DNA of 64,000 nucleotides from Chitinophagaceae bacterium (GTDB lineage Bacteria > Bacteroidota > Bacteroidia > Chitinophagales > Chitinophagaceae). Positions 37,782-47,553 of the stretch are shown in pieces (position 1 is the stretch's first letter; each line of letters starts with the position of its first letter). The notes beneath the pieces are model-generated. The model made no database searches and was not told where the DNA came from. It saw nothing but the letters and a program-made list of their open reading frames with translations. A program made the translations under genes and the position numbers. Location: positions 1 through 64,000 of the forward strand of contig SCVJ01000042.1 of NCBI GenBank assembly GCA_004322425.1. Direction: 5' to 3'.

Positions 37782-38576
37782 ATGCTGAAAAAAGGCAAAG
37801 CAAAGATTTCTAAGCCTAGTATTATCAAAGTACTAATTGCTCAACCCCAACCCGAAAGCGAAAAATCTCCTTATTATGATCTCTCCAAGAAATTTGGATT
37901 AGAATTGGAGTTTCATCCTTTTATTCGCTTAGAAGCAATTCCGGGAGCTGAGTTTCGAAAACAAAAAATTAATATTCAAAAATATACAGGCGTAGTTTTT
38001 ACCAGTCGCAATGCAATTGATCATTTTTTTCGCACTTGTGATGAGTTGAAAATTATTATTTCGCAAGACACAAAATATTTTTGCATAACTGAAATGATAG
38101 CACTTTATCTGCAAAAATTTATTCATTATAGAAAAAGAAAAGTGTTTTTTGGATCAGATGGTACAAACAAAAGCATGTTTGATGTAATCAATAAACACAA
38201 GGCAAACGAAAGTTTTTTATACGTTTGTTCAGAAAATCAACAGGACAATGAAATTTGTAATTGGCTAAAAGTTAACGAATGCGATTATATTTTAGGTTTT
38301 ATGTATAGAACTCGCAGCAACGATGTTAAAGCAGTTTTAAAGAACTCAACTTTTCAGGCTATTTGCTTTTTTACCCCTAGCGGAGTTAAAGCTCTTTTTG
38401 ATAATATGCCAAAATTTAAACAAAACGGAACAGCAATCGGTGCTTTTGGCAGCAATACAATTAAAGCTGCAGAACAGGCGGGACTTCATCTTGCCATCAA
38501 AGCCCCACTACCAAAAGCTCCAAGTATGGTAACAGCTTTAGACCAATATTTTTCTGAGATGCATAAAGTGGCCTAA
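37782..38576 (+). CDS. hemD: Uroporphyrinogen-III synthase
   Basis: Closes and inverts hydroxymethylbilane to uroporphyrinogen III in tetrapyrrole synthesis. The family is poorly conserved in sequence, but the pattern is right: IKVLIAQPQP at the start, GVVFTSRNAIDHFF for the first lobe, FICFFTPSGVKAL-like (AICFFTPSGVKAL) for the second, then GAFGSNTIKAAEQAGL and an end at PSMVTALDQYF. The length of 264 residues fits. It lies after DUF4271, the usual Bacteroidota neighbour. The other haem genes except hemW are not in the window. Confidence 0.87.
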   Translation: MLKKGKAKISKPSIIKVLIAQPQPESEKSPYYDLSKKFGLELEFHPFIRLEAIPGAEFRKQKINIQKYTGVVFTSRNAIDHFFRTCDELKIIISQDTKYFCITEMIALYLQKFIHYRKRKVFFGSDGTNKSMFDVINKHKANESFLYVCSENQQDNEICNWLKVNECDYILGFMYRTRSNDVKAVLKNSTFQAICFFTPSGVKALFDNMPKFKQNGTAIGAFGSNTIKAAEQAGLHLAIKAPLPKAPSMVTALDQYFSEMHKVA

Positions 38577-38651
38577 GATTTTTTGATTTCGAATACTTCT
38601 CCTTTTTTTTAAGTTATTGTTTTGAACGAACTTAGATTTGTTTTTCAAAGC

Positions 38652-40709
38652 ATGCACAAATTTACCAATCAACTTATTCACGAAAGCAGCCCGTATTTGC
38701 TGCAGCATGCGCATAATCCTGTCAATTGGTTTGCTTGGTGCGAAGAAGCACTTCATCTTTCTAAAAAAGAAGACAAGCCGATACTTGTCAGTATTGGTTA
38801 TTCCGCTTGCCATTGGTGTCATGTGATGGAACGAGAAAGTTTTGAGGATGAAGCCACGGCTAAAATCATGAACGATTTTTTCATCAATATAAAAATTGAT
38901 AGAGAAGAAAGGCCGGATCTGGATCATGTGTTTATGGATGCCGTTCAGGCATTAACAGGATCGGGTGGTTGGCCATTGAATGTATTTCTTACGCCGCAAG
39001 GAAAACCATTTTATGGAGGTACTTATTTTCCTCCACTACAAGCTTTTAATCGTTCTTCTTGGAAAGATGTTTTACTGAGTATTCACAAATTGTTTACTGA
39101 AAAGAGATCTGAAGTTGAAACACAATCCGAAACACTAATAGCGCATCTTACAAAATCAAATGCAGTAGGGTTGAAAAATTCTGGCGAGAATGATTTTTTT
39201 ACACAAGAACAACTTGATGAAGCATTTAAAAATATCACGCAAAGTGCCGATAAGGTTTTCGGGGGATTTGGTAAAGCACCTAAATTTCCACAAACTTTTG
39301 TGATTCAGTTTTTACTCCGATATTATTTTACTACTCAAAATAAAGATCCACTCCAACAGGCTTTACTCAGTATCGACAACATGATTAACGGTGGAATTTA
39401 TGATCAACTGGGTGGCGGATTTGCACGCTATTCAACCGATGCCGAATGGTTGGCGCCTCATTTTGAAAAGATGCTTTACGATAATGCTTTGTTGCTTTCT
39501 GTTATTAGTGAAGCATATCAACTAACAGGGAATAAGCGCTATGCAGATGTTTTAGAAGAAACTGTTCAATTCATTCAAAGAGAATTGACGCACATCGATG
39601 GAGGTTTTTATGCTGCATTGGATGCCGATAGTGAAGGAGAGGAAGGGAAGTATTATGTGTGGAGTTATGAAGAAGTGCAAAACATTTTACAAAATGATGC
39701 AGATCCTTTTTGCAAATTTTATGATATAACAATTGGTGGTAATTGGGAAGGGAAAAACATATTGAGAAGAAAAAAAGGGGAAAAGGATTTCTGCAAGGAA
39801 AATAATATTGGGGAAGATAAATTGCAAAGAATTTTGATAACGGGGAAAGAAAAATTACTTGCAGTTCGGCAAAAAAGAGTTAGGCCGGGATTGGATGATA
39901 AGATTTTATTGGGATGGAATGCTCTTATGAATACAGCACTTTGTAAAGTTTTTGCAGCCACTCAAAAAGAGAATTATAGAAAACTGGCAGTAAAAAATAT
40001 GGATTTTCTTCTTCAACATTTTTCTAAAAATTATAGCAACGAATTTTCACATACATGGAAAAATGGCAAAGCCAGTCAGCCTGCTTTTTTGGACGATTAT
40101 GCTTTTTTGATTCAAGCGTTAATTCACTTACAAGAAATTACAAGCAACTCGACTTATCTAATAAAAGCAAAAGCAATAGCAGAGTTTGTGCTTGAAAATT
40201 TTAAAGTAGATGAAGGATGCTTTTTTTATTATACACACAAAAACCAGAAAGATATTATTGTCCGCAAAAAAGAAATTTACGATGGGGCAATTCCTTCTGG
40301 AAATTCAATAATGGCTGACAACTTGTATCGTCTCTCACTTTACTTTGATATTCCGGAATGGAAAAATTCAAGTATCAATAACGTAAAAGCGTTAATCCAA
40401 ACAGTTACAAATTATCCTTCTTCATTTGGTATTTGGGCTTGTTTGATGCAAGAGTTAGTTAACGGAACCAACGAAATTGTAATTGTTAGTGAAAAATCTG
40501 AAGAACTGAGAGATTCTGTATTAAAAAACTACATCCCTCATAAAATTATGATATGCGGTAACGGGAATAACAATTTATTTCCAATCTTAGCTGGGAAAAT
40601 AGCCGAACAAGAAGGTTCAATTTTTTTATGCAAAGACAATACTTGTAAAAGGCCAGTAGCGACTGCCGAACAATTAATGTCATTAATCAGAAATAAAGGC
40701 GAAAATTAA
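38652..40709 (+). CDS. DUF255 thioredoxin-domain protein (YyaL/SSP411-like)
   Basis: A 685-residue cytosolic protein. The N-terminal thioredoxin-like domain (DUF255) starts [21 protein letters not shown] and contains [20 protein letters not shown], in which CHWC takes the place of the thioredoxin Cxx[24 protein letters not shown] follows. The long C-terminal part is an alpha/alpha-barrel resembling N-acylglucosamine epimerase-type domains ([32 protein letters not shown]). The role is unproven. I prefer the ATG at 38652 ([11 protein letters not shown]), where family similarity begins; the longer frame starts at TTG. Confidence 0.88.
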   Translation: MHKFTNQLIHESSPYLLQHAHNPVNWFAWCEEALHLSKKEDKPILVSIGYSACHWCHVMERESFEDEATAKIMNDFFINIKIDREERPDLDHVFMDAVQALTGSGGWPLNVFLTPQGKPFYGGTYFPPLQAFNRSSWKDVLLSIHKLFTEKRSEVETQSETLIAHLTKSNAVGLKNSGENDFFTQEQLDEAFKNITQSADKVFGGFGKAPKFPQTFVIQFLLRYYFTTQNKDPLQQALLSIDNMINGGIYDQLGGGFARYSTDAEWLAPHFEKMLYDNALLLSVISEAYQLTGNKRYADVLEETVQFIQRELTHIDGGFYAALDADSEGEEGKYYVWSYEEVQNILQNDADPFCKFYDITIGGNWEGKNILRRKKGEKDFCKENNIGEDKLQRILITGKEKLLAVRQKRVRPGLDDKILLGWNALMNTALCKVFAATQKENYRKLAVKNMDFLLQHFSKNYSNEFSHTWKNGKASQPAFLDDYAFLIQALIHLQEITSNSTYLIKAKAIAEFVLENFKVDEGCFFYYTHKNQKDIIVRKKEIYDGAIPSGNSIMADNLYRLSLYFDIPEWKNSSINNVKALIQTVTNYPSSFGIWACLMQELVNGTNEIVIVSEKSEELRDSVLKNYIPHKIMICGNGNNNLFPILAGKIAEQEGSIFLCKDNTCKRPVATAEQLMSLIRNKGEN

Positions 40710-40793
40710 GAGCGTTTGACATACTAAAAAATCATCTGTATCGTTTAGGAATTCTGATGGTAAACTTGTTTAATTTAAAGCGAAAATAAAATA

Positions 40794-40804
40794 CACAGCC
40801 TGTG
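40794..40804. promoter_or_regulatory. Short palindrome upstream of gldK
   Basis: CACAG-C-CTGTG is a perfect 5-bp inverted repeat with one central base, placed about where the -33 region of the gldK promoter would be. It could be a repressor or activator site; a chance repeat of this size is also quite possible. Confidence 0.2.
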
Positions 40805-40825
40805 GTGTTACATATCTCAAAATCT

Positions 40826-40833
40826 TATATTTG
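40826..40833 (+). promoter_or_regulatory. Candidate -7 element of the gldKLMN operon
   Basis: TATATTTG matches TAnnTTTG and lies 25 bases before the gldK ATG, in the 149-base gap after the DUF255 gene. The -33 region lacks a TTG, which could mean activator dependence. Confidence 0.4.
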
Positions 40834-40858
40834 CTACTTAGAGCTATCCCTTAATCGT

Positions 40859-42169
40859 ATGAAAATGAAAAATATCCATTCAATAGTCTTTTCAACTGCT
40901 TTTTTACTTTTAATTACCAGTTGTAGCATCTTGGGCAAAAAAAACAAAGCAGGTACTTTACCAAATGATGGTCAGGTACATGGCATTTCCCAAGGAGGCA
41001 AATATGTATTACCAAAACCACCGGGAATGGTATATGTACCGCAAGGAGCTTTTCAAATGGGACCCAGTGATGAAGATCCCGCTTATGCGTATAGTGCAAG
41101 AAATCGTTCTGTTTCAATAAGTGGATTTTGGATGGATGCTACCGAAGTTACCAATAATCAATATCGTCAATTTGTAAATTGGGTTAGAGACTCAATCGCA
41201 GCAAGGGAACTTAAATATGTAAAAGCCGGAAAAGACGGAAATGAATATGTGGATTGGATTAAAATGAAAACCATCAAGTGGAATGATCCCAAAGTGTTGG
41301 AGCAATTAGGACAAACAAAAATGATTTTACCTCCCGACGATAGAATTTTTGGAAAAATGGAAGTAGATCCTAGCCAACTTATTTACCATTCTGAAATATT
41401 CGACCTTAAAGAAGCTGCTAAAAGAGAAAATGCTTCAAAGCCTCGTTCATCATTTGTAATTAAAAAAGACGTTCCTATTTATCCCGACACCTTGGCTTGG
41501 ATTAGAGATTTTTCTTATTCATACAACGAACCAGCAACTAAAAGATATTTTAGTCATCCTGCTTTTGGAAATTATCCCGTTGTTGGTATTAATTGGAAAC
41601 AAGCCACAGCTTTTTGTGAGTGGAGAACACATCTTTTAAATTCGTTTTTAAATTCAAAAAATAGAACACAAGAATCAGATTTCCATCTTCCTGCCGAAGC
41701 ACAATGGGAATATGCAGCAAGAGGTGGTCGTTCACAAACTATGTATCCTTGGGGCGGATATTATACCAGAAATAAAAAAGGTTGTTTGATGGCAAACTTC
41801 AAACCCGGCAGAGGAAATTATGCCGAAGATGGTGGTTTTTATACCGTGAGAGCAGATGCCTATTGGCCCAATGATTATGGCTTGTACAATATGTCTGGTA
41901 ATGTGGCAGAGTGGACATCGTCTATTTTTTATGAAGGTTCATTCGCTTTTCAACATGATATGAATCCGGATGTTCGTTGGAATGCCAAAGATTCAGATCC
42001 TCCACTTATGAAACGAAAAGTTATTCGTGGTGGAAGTTGGAAAGACGTGGGATATTATTTACAAAACGGAACCAGAACTTACGAATATCAGGATGCTGCC
42101 AAATCCTACATCGGATTTAGATGTGTGATTGATTTACCTGCAGCACCACAAAAAGGGGGCCGTAGCTAA
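40859..42169 (+). CDS. gldK: GldK, T9SS/gliding outer-membrane ring lipoprotein
   Basis: Lipoprotein of 436 residues with a formylglycine-generating-enzyme (SUMF1) fold. The lipobox LLITSC puts the lipidated Cys at residue 22. The fold is shown by PPGMVYVPQGAFQMGPSD, FWMDATEVTNNQYRQFVNWV, PVVGINWKQATAFCEWR, LPAEAQWEYAARGG, NVAEWTSS and RKVIRGGSWKDVGYYLQNGTR. GldK/PorK forms a ring with GldN under the outer membrane in type IX secretion. The ATG at 40859 is chosen because the signal peptide begins there. It is first of the four-gene order gldK-gldL-gldM-gldN. Confidence 0.95.
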   Translation: MKMKNIHSIVFSTAFLLLITSCSILGKKNKAGTLPNDGQVHGISQGGKYVLPKPPGMVYVPQGAFQMGPSDEDPAYAYSARNRSVSISGFWMDATEVTNNQYRQFVNWVRDSIAARELKYVKAGKDGNEYVDWIKMKTIKWNDPKVLEQLGQTKMILPPDDRIFGKMEVDPSQLIYHSEIFDLKEAAKRENASKPRSSFVIKKDVPIYPDTLAWIRDFSYSYNEPATKRYFSHPAFGNYPVVGINWKQATAFCEWRTHLLNSFLNSKNRTQESDFHLPAEAQWEYAARGGRSQTMYPWGGYYTRNKKGCLMANFKPGRGNYAEDGGFYTVRADAYWPNDYGLYNMSGNVAEWTSSIFYEGSFAFQHDMNPDVRWNAKDSDPPLMKRKVIRGGSWKDVGYYLQNGTRTYEYQDAAKSYIGFRCVIDLPAAPQKGGRS

Positions 42170-42233
42170 TTGCTGAAAAATATTTTACTATTCGCTTTTT
42201 AATAATTCTTTAATCACATAAATCGAACTCAAT

Positions 42234-43043
42234 ATGATGTTCTTTAAAACTCACAGAGGTCAAATTGTTCTAAATTTCATTTTTGCGTTTTTTGCCGCCG
42301 TGGTAATTCTTGGAGCACTTTTCAAAATTAGACACTGGCCTTATGCCGATGAAATGATCACTCTTGGTCTTTTATCAGAAGTTATTGTATTTCTAGTAAT
42401 GGCATTCATGGTGCCTCCTCCAGAGGAACCACATTGGCAACGATATTTTCCAGAAATTAACTTGCATCCCGATTTGGATCCAAACTTTAAAGCCACGCCA
42501 CTTGCATTGGCCAATGATAGTTCTCCTTTAAAATCAATGGATGATATGTTATTGGAAGCCGGAATCAATTCCGATTCTTTAGGAAAGTTGAGTACTAGTT
42601 TAAATAAATTAGAGAAGACCGCAGGTGGTATAAGTGATGTAAGTGATGCGGTATCGGCTACCAATGAGTACGCTACAAAAACCCGCGAAGCTGCCGGTGT
42701 TTTAGCAAACATGAAAGATGCGTATAGTGCAGCCGTTGAAAATACAAATAGCTTTAATGCAGCAGCCGTCGATACAAAGAATTTTCATGAGCAAGTACAA
42801 ATACTTACTAAAAATTTATCATCGTTGAATACGATTTATGAATTAGAACTTCAGGATACAAATAACCATTTGAAGTCTATGAATAAATTTTATGGCAATC
42901 TGGTTCAGACTTCAGATATTATGCAAGGAACAGTAGAAAATGCTAAGAATACTCAAGAGCAAATTGCAGTTCTTGCTGGCAACCTTAGTCGTTTAAACCA
43001 AGTTTATGGCAATATGCTTACCGCCATGCAAGGAAGAGCGTAG
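42234..43043 (+). CDS. gldL: GldL, inner-membrane stator of the T9SS/gliding motor
   Basis: A 269-residue protein with two N-terminal membrane helices (about 11-30 and 42-58) joined by KIRHWPYADEM. Glu49 in GLLSEVIVFLVMAF is the membrane-embedded acidic residue that the family needs for proton use. The long C-terminal part is polar and coiled-coil-like and lies in the cytoplasm. GldL forms a pentamer around a GldM dimer and powers type IX secretion and gliding. The start could be either of two adjacent ATGs. Spacing: 64 bases after gldK and 65 before gldM. Confidence 0.95.
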   Translation: MMFFKTHRGQIVLNFIFAFFAAVVILGALFKIRHWPYADEMITLGLLSEVIVFLVMAFMVPPPEEPHWQRYFPEINLHPDLDPNFKATPLALANDSSPLKSMDDMLLEAGINSDSLGKLSTSLNKLEKTAGGISDVSDAVSATNEYATKTREAAGVLANMKDAYSAAVENTNSFNAAAVDTKNFHEQVQILTKNLSSLNTIYELELQDTNNHLKSMNKFYGNLVQTSDIMQGTVENAKNTQEQIAVLAGNLSRLNQVYGNMLTAMQGRA

Positions 43044-43108
43044 AAGCCTAAACTTTAATTTGATAACCATTTCGTTTTGATGACGAAAAATATAAAATAT
43101 TAAAATTA

Positions 43109-44632
43109 ATGTCATTACCTCGCGAACCCAGGCAGAAGATGATTAATATGATGTATTTAGTACTTACAGCAATGTTGGCACTAAATGTTTCATCCGAAAT
43201 TCTGAATGCCTTTAAAACGGTAAATAATAGTTTGGAAATTTCGGGAGCTACGGTTAATATTTCCACTGAAACTATTATGACGTCGTTATTAGAAAAAACT
43301 AAAAAACCGGAAACCGCCGAAAGAGCTAATATTTGGCAGCCAAAAGCAGATCAAGTGCATAAAATTTCTGCCGAAGTTTATGGTTATGTGGAGGGGATTA
43401 AAAAAGAGATTATGCTGCAAACCCAGTATGATCCAAAAGATGAAAAAGAAAAAGGAATTGACAACCTTGACGTTACCACACGACTAATGGTTGAAAAAGG
43501 CGAGGGCATGGTTTTGTACAATAAATTAAAAGATTTTCATAAAAGAGTGTTAGCGGTAGATACATTAATAGCGCGGACATTTGAAAATGCATTGCCTATT
43601 GATTTAGAGATGCCCAAAACAAAAAGTAAGAGTAACAACACTTGGGATAAGGCTTATTTTCACATGGTACCAACTATTGCGGCTTTAACTATTTTAAGTA
43701 AATTTCAAAGTGATATTAGAACTTCGGAAAATAAAATTGTAACCTTTTGCCACGAGCAAGTAGGTAAAGTAGATGTTCGTTATGATACGTATGCTGCGGT
43801 TGTTGGTCAAAATGCTACTTATCTTTTACCGGGGCAAGAGCTTGAAATTAGCGCTGGCGTAGGTGCGTTTAGCAAAGCGGCAAAACCTGTAATATCTATT
43901 GGCGGCACAACTGTTGCTTTAGGTGAAGATGGGGCAGCTCATTGGAAAAGCCGTGTGAATGAAGTTGGACATAAATCAGTTACCGTAAAAGTTAATTTTG
44001 TTGACCAGAATGGAAAACAACAATCCATTGATAAGGTTATTGAATATACTGTAGGTCAATCCAATGCTGCAGCACAATTAGATAAATTGAATGTTTTGTT
44101 TATTGGTGTCGATAACCCGGTTACTGTATCGGGAAGTGGAAGTGTAGACCAGTTGGAAGTTTCCATCACTGGTGGTGGTGGTGTTCTTACAGGATCTAAG
44201 GGAAAATATTTAGCACGTGTAACACAAGAAACTGACAACTGTCTCATTAATATTAAAACTCCAGATGGAAAAATAACACCAATCAAATTCCGTGTTCGTT
44301 CCATTCCTGATCCAACTCCGATGATAGGAACCAATAAAAGTGGAGAAATATCAGCTGCTCTATTTAAAAGCCAAGCAGGTATAAGAGCTATTGTAGAAAA
44401 TTTCTTTTACGAAACACAATTTAATGTGATAACTTTTAGAATGACGGCAGATGGTTCCGGTTTTGATGACGGTATTGAAGAAGCTAATAATACTGGTGCT
44501 GCTTGGAACGAAGCTCGAAAAATTATTTCCAAGTGCAGACCGGGATCTTTTATTACTGTTGAAGATATTTATGCTATGGGGCCCGATGGACGAAGAAGAA
44601 AGTTGACTCCATTAATTTATAATTTGAAATAA
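43109..44632 (+). CDS. gldM: GldM, periplasm-spanning T9SS/gliding motor shaft
   Basis: A 507-residue protein with one N-terminal membrane helix (INMMYLVLTAMLALNVSSEIL) right after the conserved start SLPREPRQKM. The remainder forms periplasmic beta-rich domains (D1-D4 of GldM/PorM). Segments such as LPGQELEISAGVGAFSKAAKP and ITGGGGVLTGSKGKY are of that type. The dimer crosses the GldL pentamer and reaches the GldK-GldN ring, carrying motor movement to the outer membrane. It lies between gldL and gldN, 7 bases before the latter. Confidence 0.96.
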   Translation: MSLPREPRQKMINMMYLVLTAMLALNVSSEILNAFKTVNNSLEISGATVNISTETIMTSLLEKTKKPETAERANIWQPKADQVHKISAEVYGYVEGIKKEIMLQTQYDPKDEKEKGIDNLDVTTRLMVEKGEGMVLYNKLKDFHKRVLAVDTLIARTFENALPIDLEMPKTKSKSNNTWDKAYFHMVPTIAALTILSKFQSDIRTSENKIVTFCHEQVGKVDVRYDTYAAVVGQNATYLLPGQELEISAGVGAFSKAAKPVISIGGTTVALGEDGAAHWKSRVNEVGHKSVTVKVNFVDQNGKQQSIDKVIEYTVGQSNAAAQLDKLNVLFIGVDNPVTVSGSGSVDQLEVSITGGGGVLTGSKGKYLARVTQETDNCLINIKTPDGKITPIKFRVRSIPDPTPMIGTNKSGEISAALFKSQAGIRAIVENFFYETQFNVITFRMTADGSGFDDGIEEANNTGAAWNEARKIISKCRPGSFITVEDIYAMGPDGRRRKLTPLIYNLK

Positions 44633-44639
44633 TTTTGAT

Positions 44640-45698
44640 ATGAAAAATCAGTTTATTAAATACGCCTTACTTTTTGCAATTCTGTTGGGGTTTGCGAATG
44701 TTGCTGATGCACAAAGAAAAGGAAGAACTGGAACAGCAAATAAAACGCAGCAGCAAACCAATCCTGCAACTGTTAAAGATACAGTACCGGTTGTAGTTCC
44801 AGAGGCTGTGCCTGTTTCTTCTCAACCAATTAGTGTTTATGGAAATACTCCAATTGAGGTTGCTCCGCAAGTAGGTGGATTTAATGATACAGTACGCACT
44901 TCATTAAGAAATGATGGAGCTACTGAAAAAAATGTTTTTAACGAGCGCACTCCTTTGCCCTACGAAAATTTAAGAGCAGAAGATGCATTGTATTCTCAAC
45001 GTGTGTGGAGAGAGATTGATATTCGTGAAAAAATAAATATGCCATTTCGCAATCAATCCAATGATGATAATGGCGATCAGCGTTTGGTAAGCATTTTAGT
45101 AGATGCGGTAAGAAAAGGAGCAGCAACTGCTTTTAGTGCAGACGATGACCGATTTACAACACCTTTAGACTCATTATCATTTGTAAAATCTCTAGGCGGT
45201 GGTGGAGCTTGCGATACTTTACCTGTTTATAATTTACAAGATCCTACAAAAATTGACAAATATGTTGTGACTTGCGATAAGTTAAGCCCAGATGATATTG
45301 TAAAATTCCGCATCAAAGAAGATTGGGTTTTTGATAGAGAAGCGAGCAAACTATTTGTTCGCATTATTGGAATTGCACCTTGCAAAACTCAGTTTGGTTT
45401 AGATAAGAAAACAGAAAGAGGCGTTACTCCTTTATTTTGGATTTACTATCCGGATTTACGCCCCACTTTAGCAAAGTATGAAGTGTATAATTCCAAGAAT
45501 ATGGGCATGAGTAAAATGACTTGGGAAGAATTATTTGAGTCTAGAATGTTTAGCAGTTATATTATTAAGTCAACGCTTGATAATCCGTTAAACAAATACA
45601 TTCGTACTGTAATAAAAGATCCGATCTTGGCACTTTTAGAAGGAGAAAATATCAAAAACAAAATTTTTGATTACGAGCAAAGTCTTTGGTCGTACTAA
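44640..45698 (+). CDS. gldN: GldN, periplasmic T9SS/gliding ring protein
   Basis: Exported protein of 352 residues: signal peptide ALLFAILLGFANVADAQ, then a low-complexity Gln/Thr/Pro/Val-rich linker (to about residue 75). The conserved GldN core follows, with DALYSQRVWREIDIREKINMPF, FRIKEDWVFDREASKLFVRIIGIAP and PLFWIYYPDLRPTLAKYEVYN. GldN/PorN binds GldK and the tip of GldM. It is the last gene of the operon, and a terminator follows 27 bases later, inside the end of uvrC. Confidence 0.95.
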   Translation: MKNQFIKYALLFAILLGFANVADAQRKGRTGTANKTQQQTNPATVKDTVPVVVPEAVPVSSQPISVYGNTPIEVAPQVGGFNDTVRTSLRNDGATEKNVFNERTPLPYENLRAEDALYSQRVWREIDIREKINMPFRNQSNDDNGDQRLVSILVDAVRKGAATAFSADDDRFTTPLDSLSFVKSLGGGGACDTLPVYNLQDPTKIDKYVVTCDKLSPDDIVKFRIKEDWVFDREASKLFVRIIGIAPCKTQFGLDKKTERGVTPLFWIYYPDLRPTLAKYEVYNSKNMGMSKMTWEELFESRMFSSYIIKSTLDNPLNKYIRTVIKDPILALLEGENIKNKIFDYEQSLWSY

Positions 45699-45723
45699 CT
45701 TTCAAATAAAGATCCACATTATT

Positions 45724-47544
45724 TCAGCCTCCATGGGAGGCTTTTTTATTTATAAAATAAGTATAAATAATTTTTGCTTTACTTTTTCCAATATGACTTG
45801 CTAGTTCACTTTCAGAAATTTTCTTAATATTTTCAATAGAATGATACTTACTTAATAATAAAATTGCAGTTTCCTCTCCGATGCCTTTTATTTGTTCTAG
45901 TTCATTAATAAAAGTTCCTTTGCTTCTTTTGTTGCGATGAAAGTTTAATCCAAAGCGATGAACTTCATCACGAATGCGACGAATCAATCGAAGGCTTTCA
46001 CTCTCGAGTGGCAATTTTAAGGATTGCTTGTCCGAGGCAAAAAATAATTCTTCTTCATTCTTTGCAAGTCCAACCAGTGTTGACTTGCCGACTATATTTA
46101 ATTCTTTGAATGCTTGAATAGCAGCGTTCAACTGCCCTTTTCCGCCATCAATAATAATCAGTTGAGGAAAACTTTGTTTTTCATTTAGTAATCGTTTAAA
46201 TCGTCTTAAAATAGTTTCTTTCATACTGGCAATATCATTAATCCCCTCCACCGTTTTAATATTAAAATGTCTGTAATCCTTTTTGGATGGAAAACCGTTT
46301 TTAAAACAAACCATCGCCGACACAGGGAATGCTCCTTGGAAATTTGAATTATCAAAACATTCAATATGTGTGGGAATGTCACCAAGTTGAAGTTCCTGTT
46401 TTATTTCTTGCAACACAACTTGCAGATTGGTCGCACTTGATTCTAAAAAGAGTCTTCGTTTTTTTTCTTTTTCTTCAATAAAGAAGGTTGCATTTTTTTC
46501 TGAAAGCAATAACAATTTTTTCTTATCCCCAGTTTTAGGAATGGTAAGTTTTACCTCTTTTTCAGAATAATTAATGGCAAGCGGAATCACTATTTCTTTT
46601 GCATCGCTTTTAAACAAGCTGCGCAATTGAGCTATTGCAAAAACAAAAGCTTCTTCTTTGGTTTCATCTAGATGTCTTTCCGTAACAATTGTTTTGGTTT
46701 GAACAATGGTTCCATTTTGTATCATCAAATAATTGATGCAAAATTCATTATTGTGTTGTAGAATTGAAAATACATCGAGATTTGAAAGTCGTGGATTAAC
46801 GATCACAGATTTGGATTGATAGCGAAGCAGAAAATCTAAGCGCTTTTTTATTTGTGCTGCTTTTTCAAATTCCATCTTTTGCGACTGTTGCTTCATTTCC
46901 ATCTGAAAGTGTTGTATAACTGGTTTCAGCCTGCCTTTCAGAATATTTTTAAGTTGTTCAATTCCTGTTTGATAATCTTCCAATGATTGACGCCCTTCGC
47001 AAGGACCTTTGCAATTTCCAAGATGATATTCCAAACAAACTTTAAATTTATTTTTTTCTATGTTTTTTTCCGAAAGCTGCAACGTGCAATTTCGAATTGG
47101 AATCGTTTGTTTAATAAATTCTAATAGATTCTGAACTTGAAGCACTGAAGTAAAAGGTCCTAAATACTCCGAACCATCATTAAATAATTTTCTCGTAAGA
47201 AAAACACGAGGGAATCTTTCATTTTTTATAACGATGTACGGATAAGTTTTATCATCCTTCAAATTGATATTATAGCGAGGTTGAAATTTTTTGATTAATG
47301 AGTTTTCAAGAAAAAACGCATCTTGCTCCGAATCAACCACTGTACATTCAATTCGATGAATGTGTTTTACTAATTCAAAAGTTTTATAGTTGGAATTATT
47401 TTTTGAAAAATACGACTGGATTCTTTTTCTTAAATATTTTGCCTTGCCAATATAAAGGATCTCATTTTTCTTATCAAAGTATTTATAAATGCCAGGCTGT
47501 TGAGGTAGGGTAGGTGCAATATGTTTGAACGTAGCTGTTGTCAT
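45724..47544 (-). CDS. uvrC: UvrABC excinuclease subunit C
   Basis: Makes the two incisions of nucleotide excision repair. The N-terminal GIY-YIG nuclease domain has GIY at 18-20 and YIG at 31-33 (EILYIGKAKYLRKR). The UvrB-binding UVR motif is MKQQSQKMEFEKAAQIKKR, the RNase H-like second nuclease domain contains HIECFDNSNFQGAFPVSAMV and LIIIDGGKGQLNAA, and the C-terminal (HhH)2 includes LEQIKGIGEETAILLLSKY. The 606-residue length is full. It converges on gldN. The lipoprotein gene upstream ends 9 bases before its start. Confidence 0.96.
   Translation of the reverse strand: MTTATFKHIAPTLPQQPGIYKYFDKKNEILYIGKAKYLRKRIQSYFSKNNSNYKTFELVKHIHRIECTVVDSEQDAFFLENSLIKKFQPRYNINLKDDKTYPYIVIKNERFPRVFLTRKLFNDGSEYLGPFTSVLQVQNLLEFIKQTIPIRNCTLQLSEKNIEKNKFKVCLEYHLGNCKGPCEGRQSLEDYQTGIEQLKNILKGRLKPVIQHFQMEMKQQSQKMEFEKAAQIKKRLDFLLRYQSKSVIVNPRLSNLDVFSILQHNNEFCINYLMIQNGTIVQTKTIVTERHLDETKEEAFVFAIAQLRSLFKSDAKEIVIPLAINYSEKEVKLTIPKTGDKKKLLLLSEKNATFFIEEKEKKRRLFLESSATNLQVVLQEIKQELQLGDIPTHIECFDNSNFQGAFPVSAMVCFKNGFPSKKDYRHFNIKTVEGINDIASMKETILRRFKRLLNEKQSFPQLIIIDGGKGQLNAAIQAFKELNIVGKSTLVGLAKNEEELFFASDKQSLKLPLESESLRLIRRIRDEVHRFGLNFHRNKRSKGTFINELEQIKGIGEETAILLLSKYHSIENIKKISESELASHIGKSKAKIIYTYFINKKASHGG
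45726..45747 (+). terminator. Terminator of gldKLMN, embedded in the 3' end of uvrC
   Basis: A 7-bp stem with a 3-base loop (AGCCTCC-ATG-GGAGGCT, 45726-45742) is followed by a T-run (45742-45747). The bases of the hairpin are also, on the opposite strand, the last five codons and the stop of UvrC (Ala-Ser-His-Gly-Gly-stop). It is a terminator only for the plus strand, since no T-run follows on the minus side. Confidence 0.85.
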
Positions 47545-47553
47545 AGAGCCAAA

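Noticed and set aside
38538-38927. 129-codon minus-strand frame at the start of the DUF255 gene
   Set aside because: Antisense to the highly conserved CHWCH region of the DUF255 protein and to the end of hemD.
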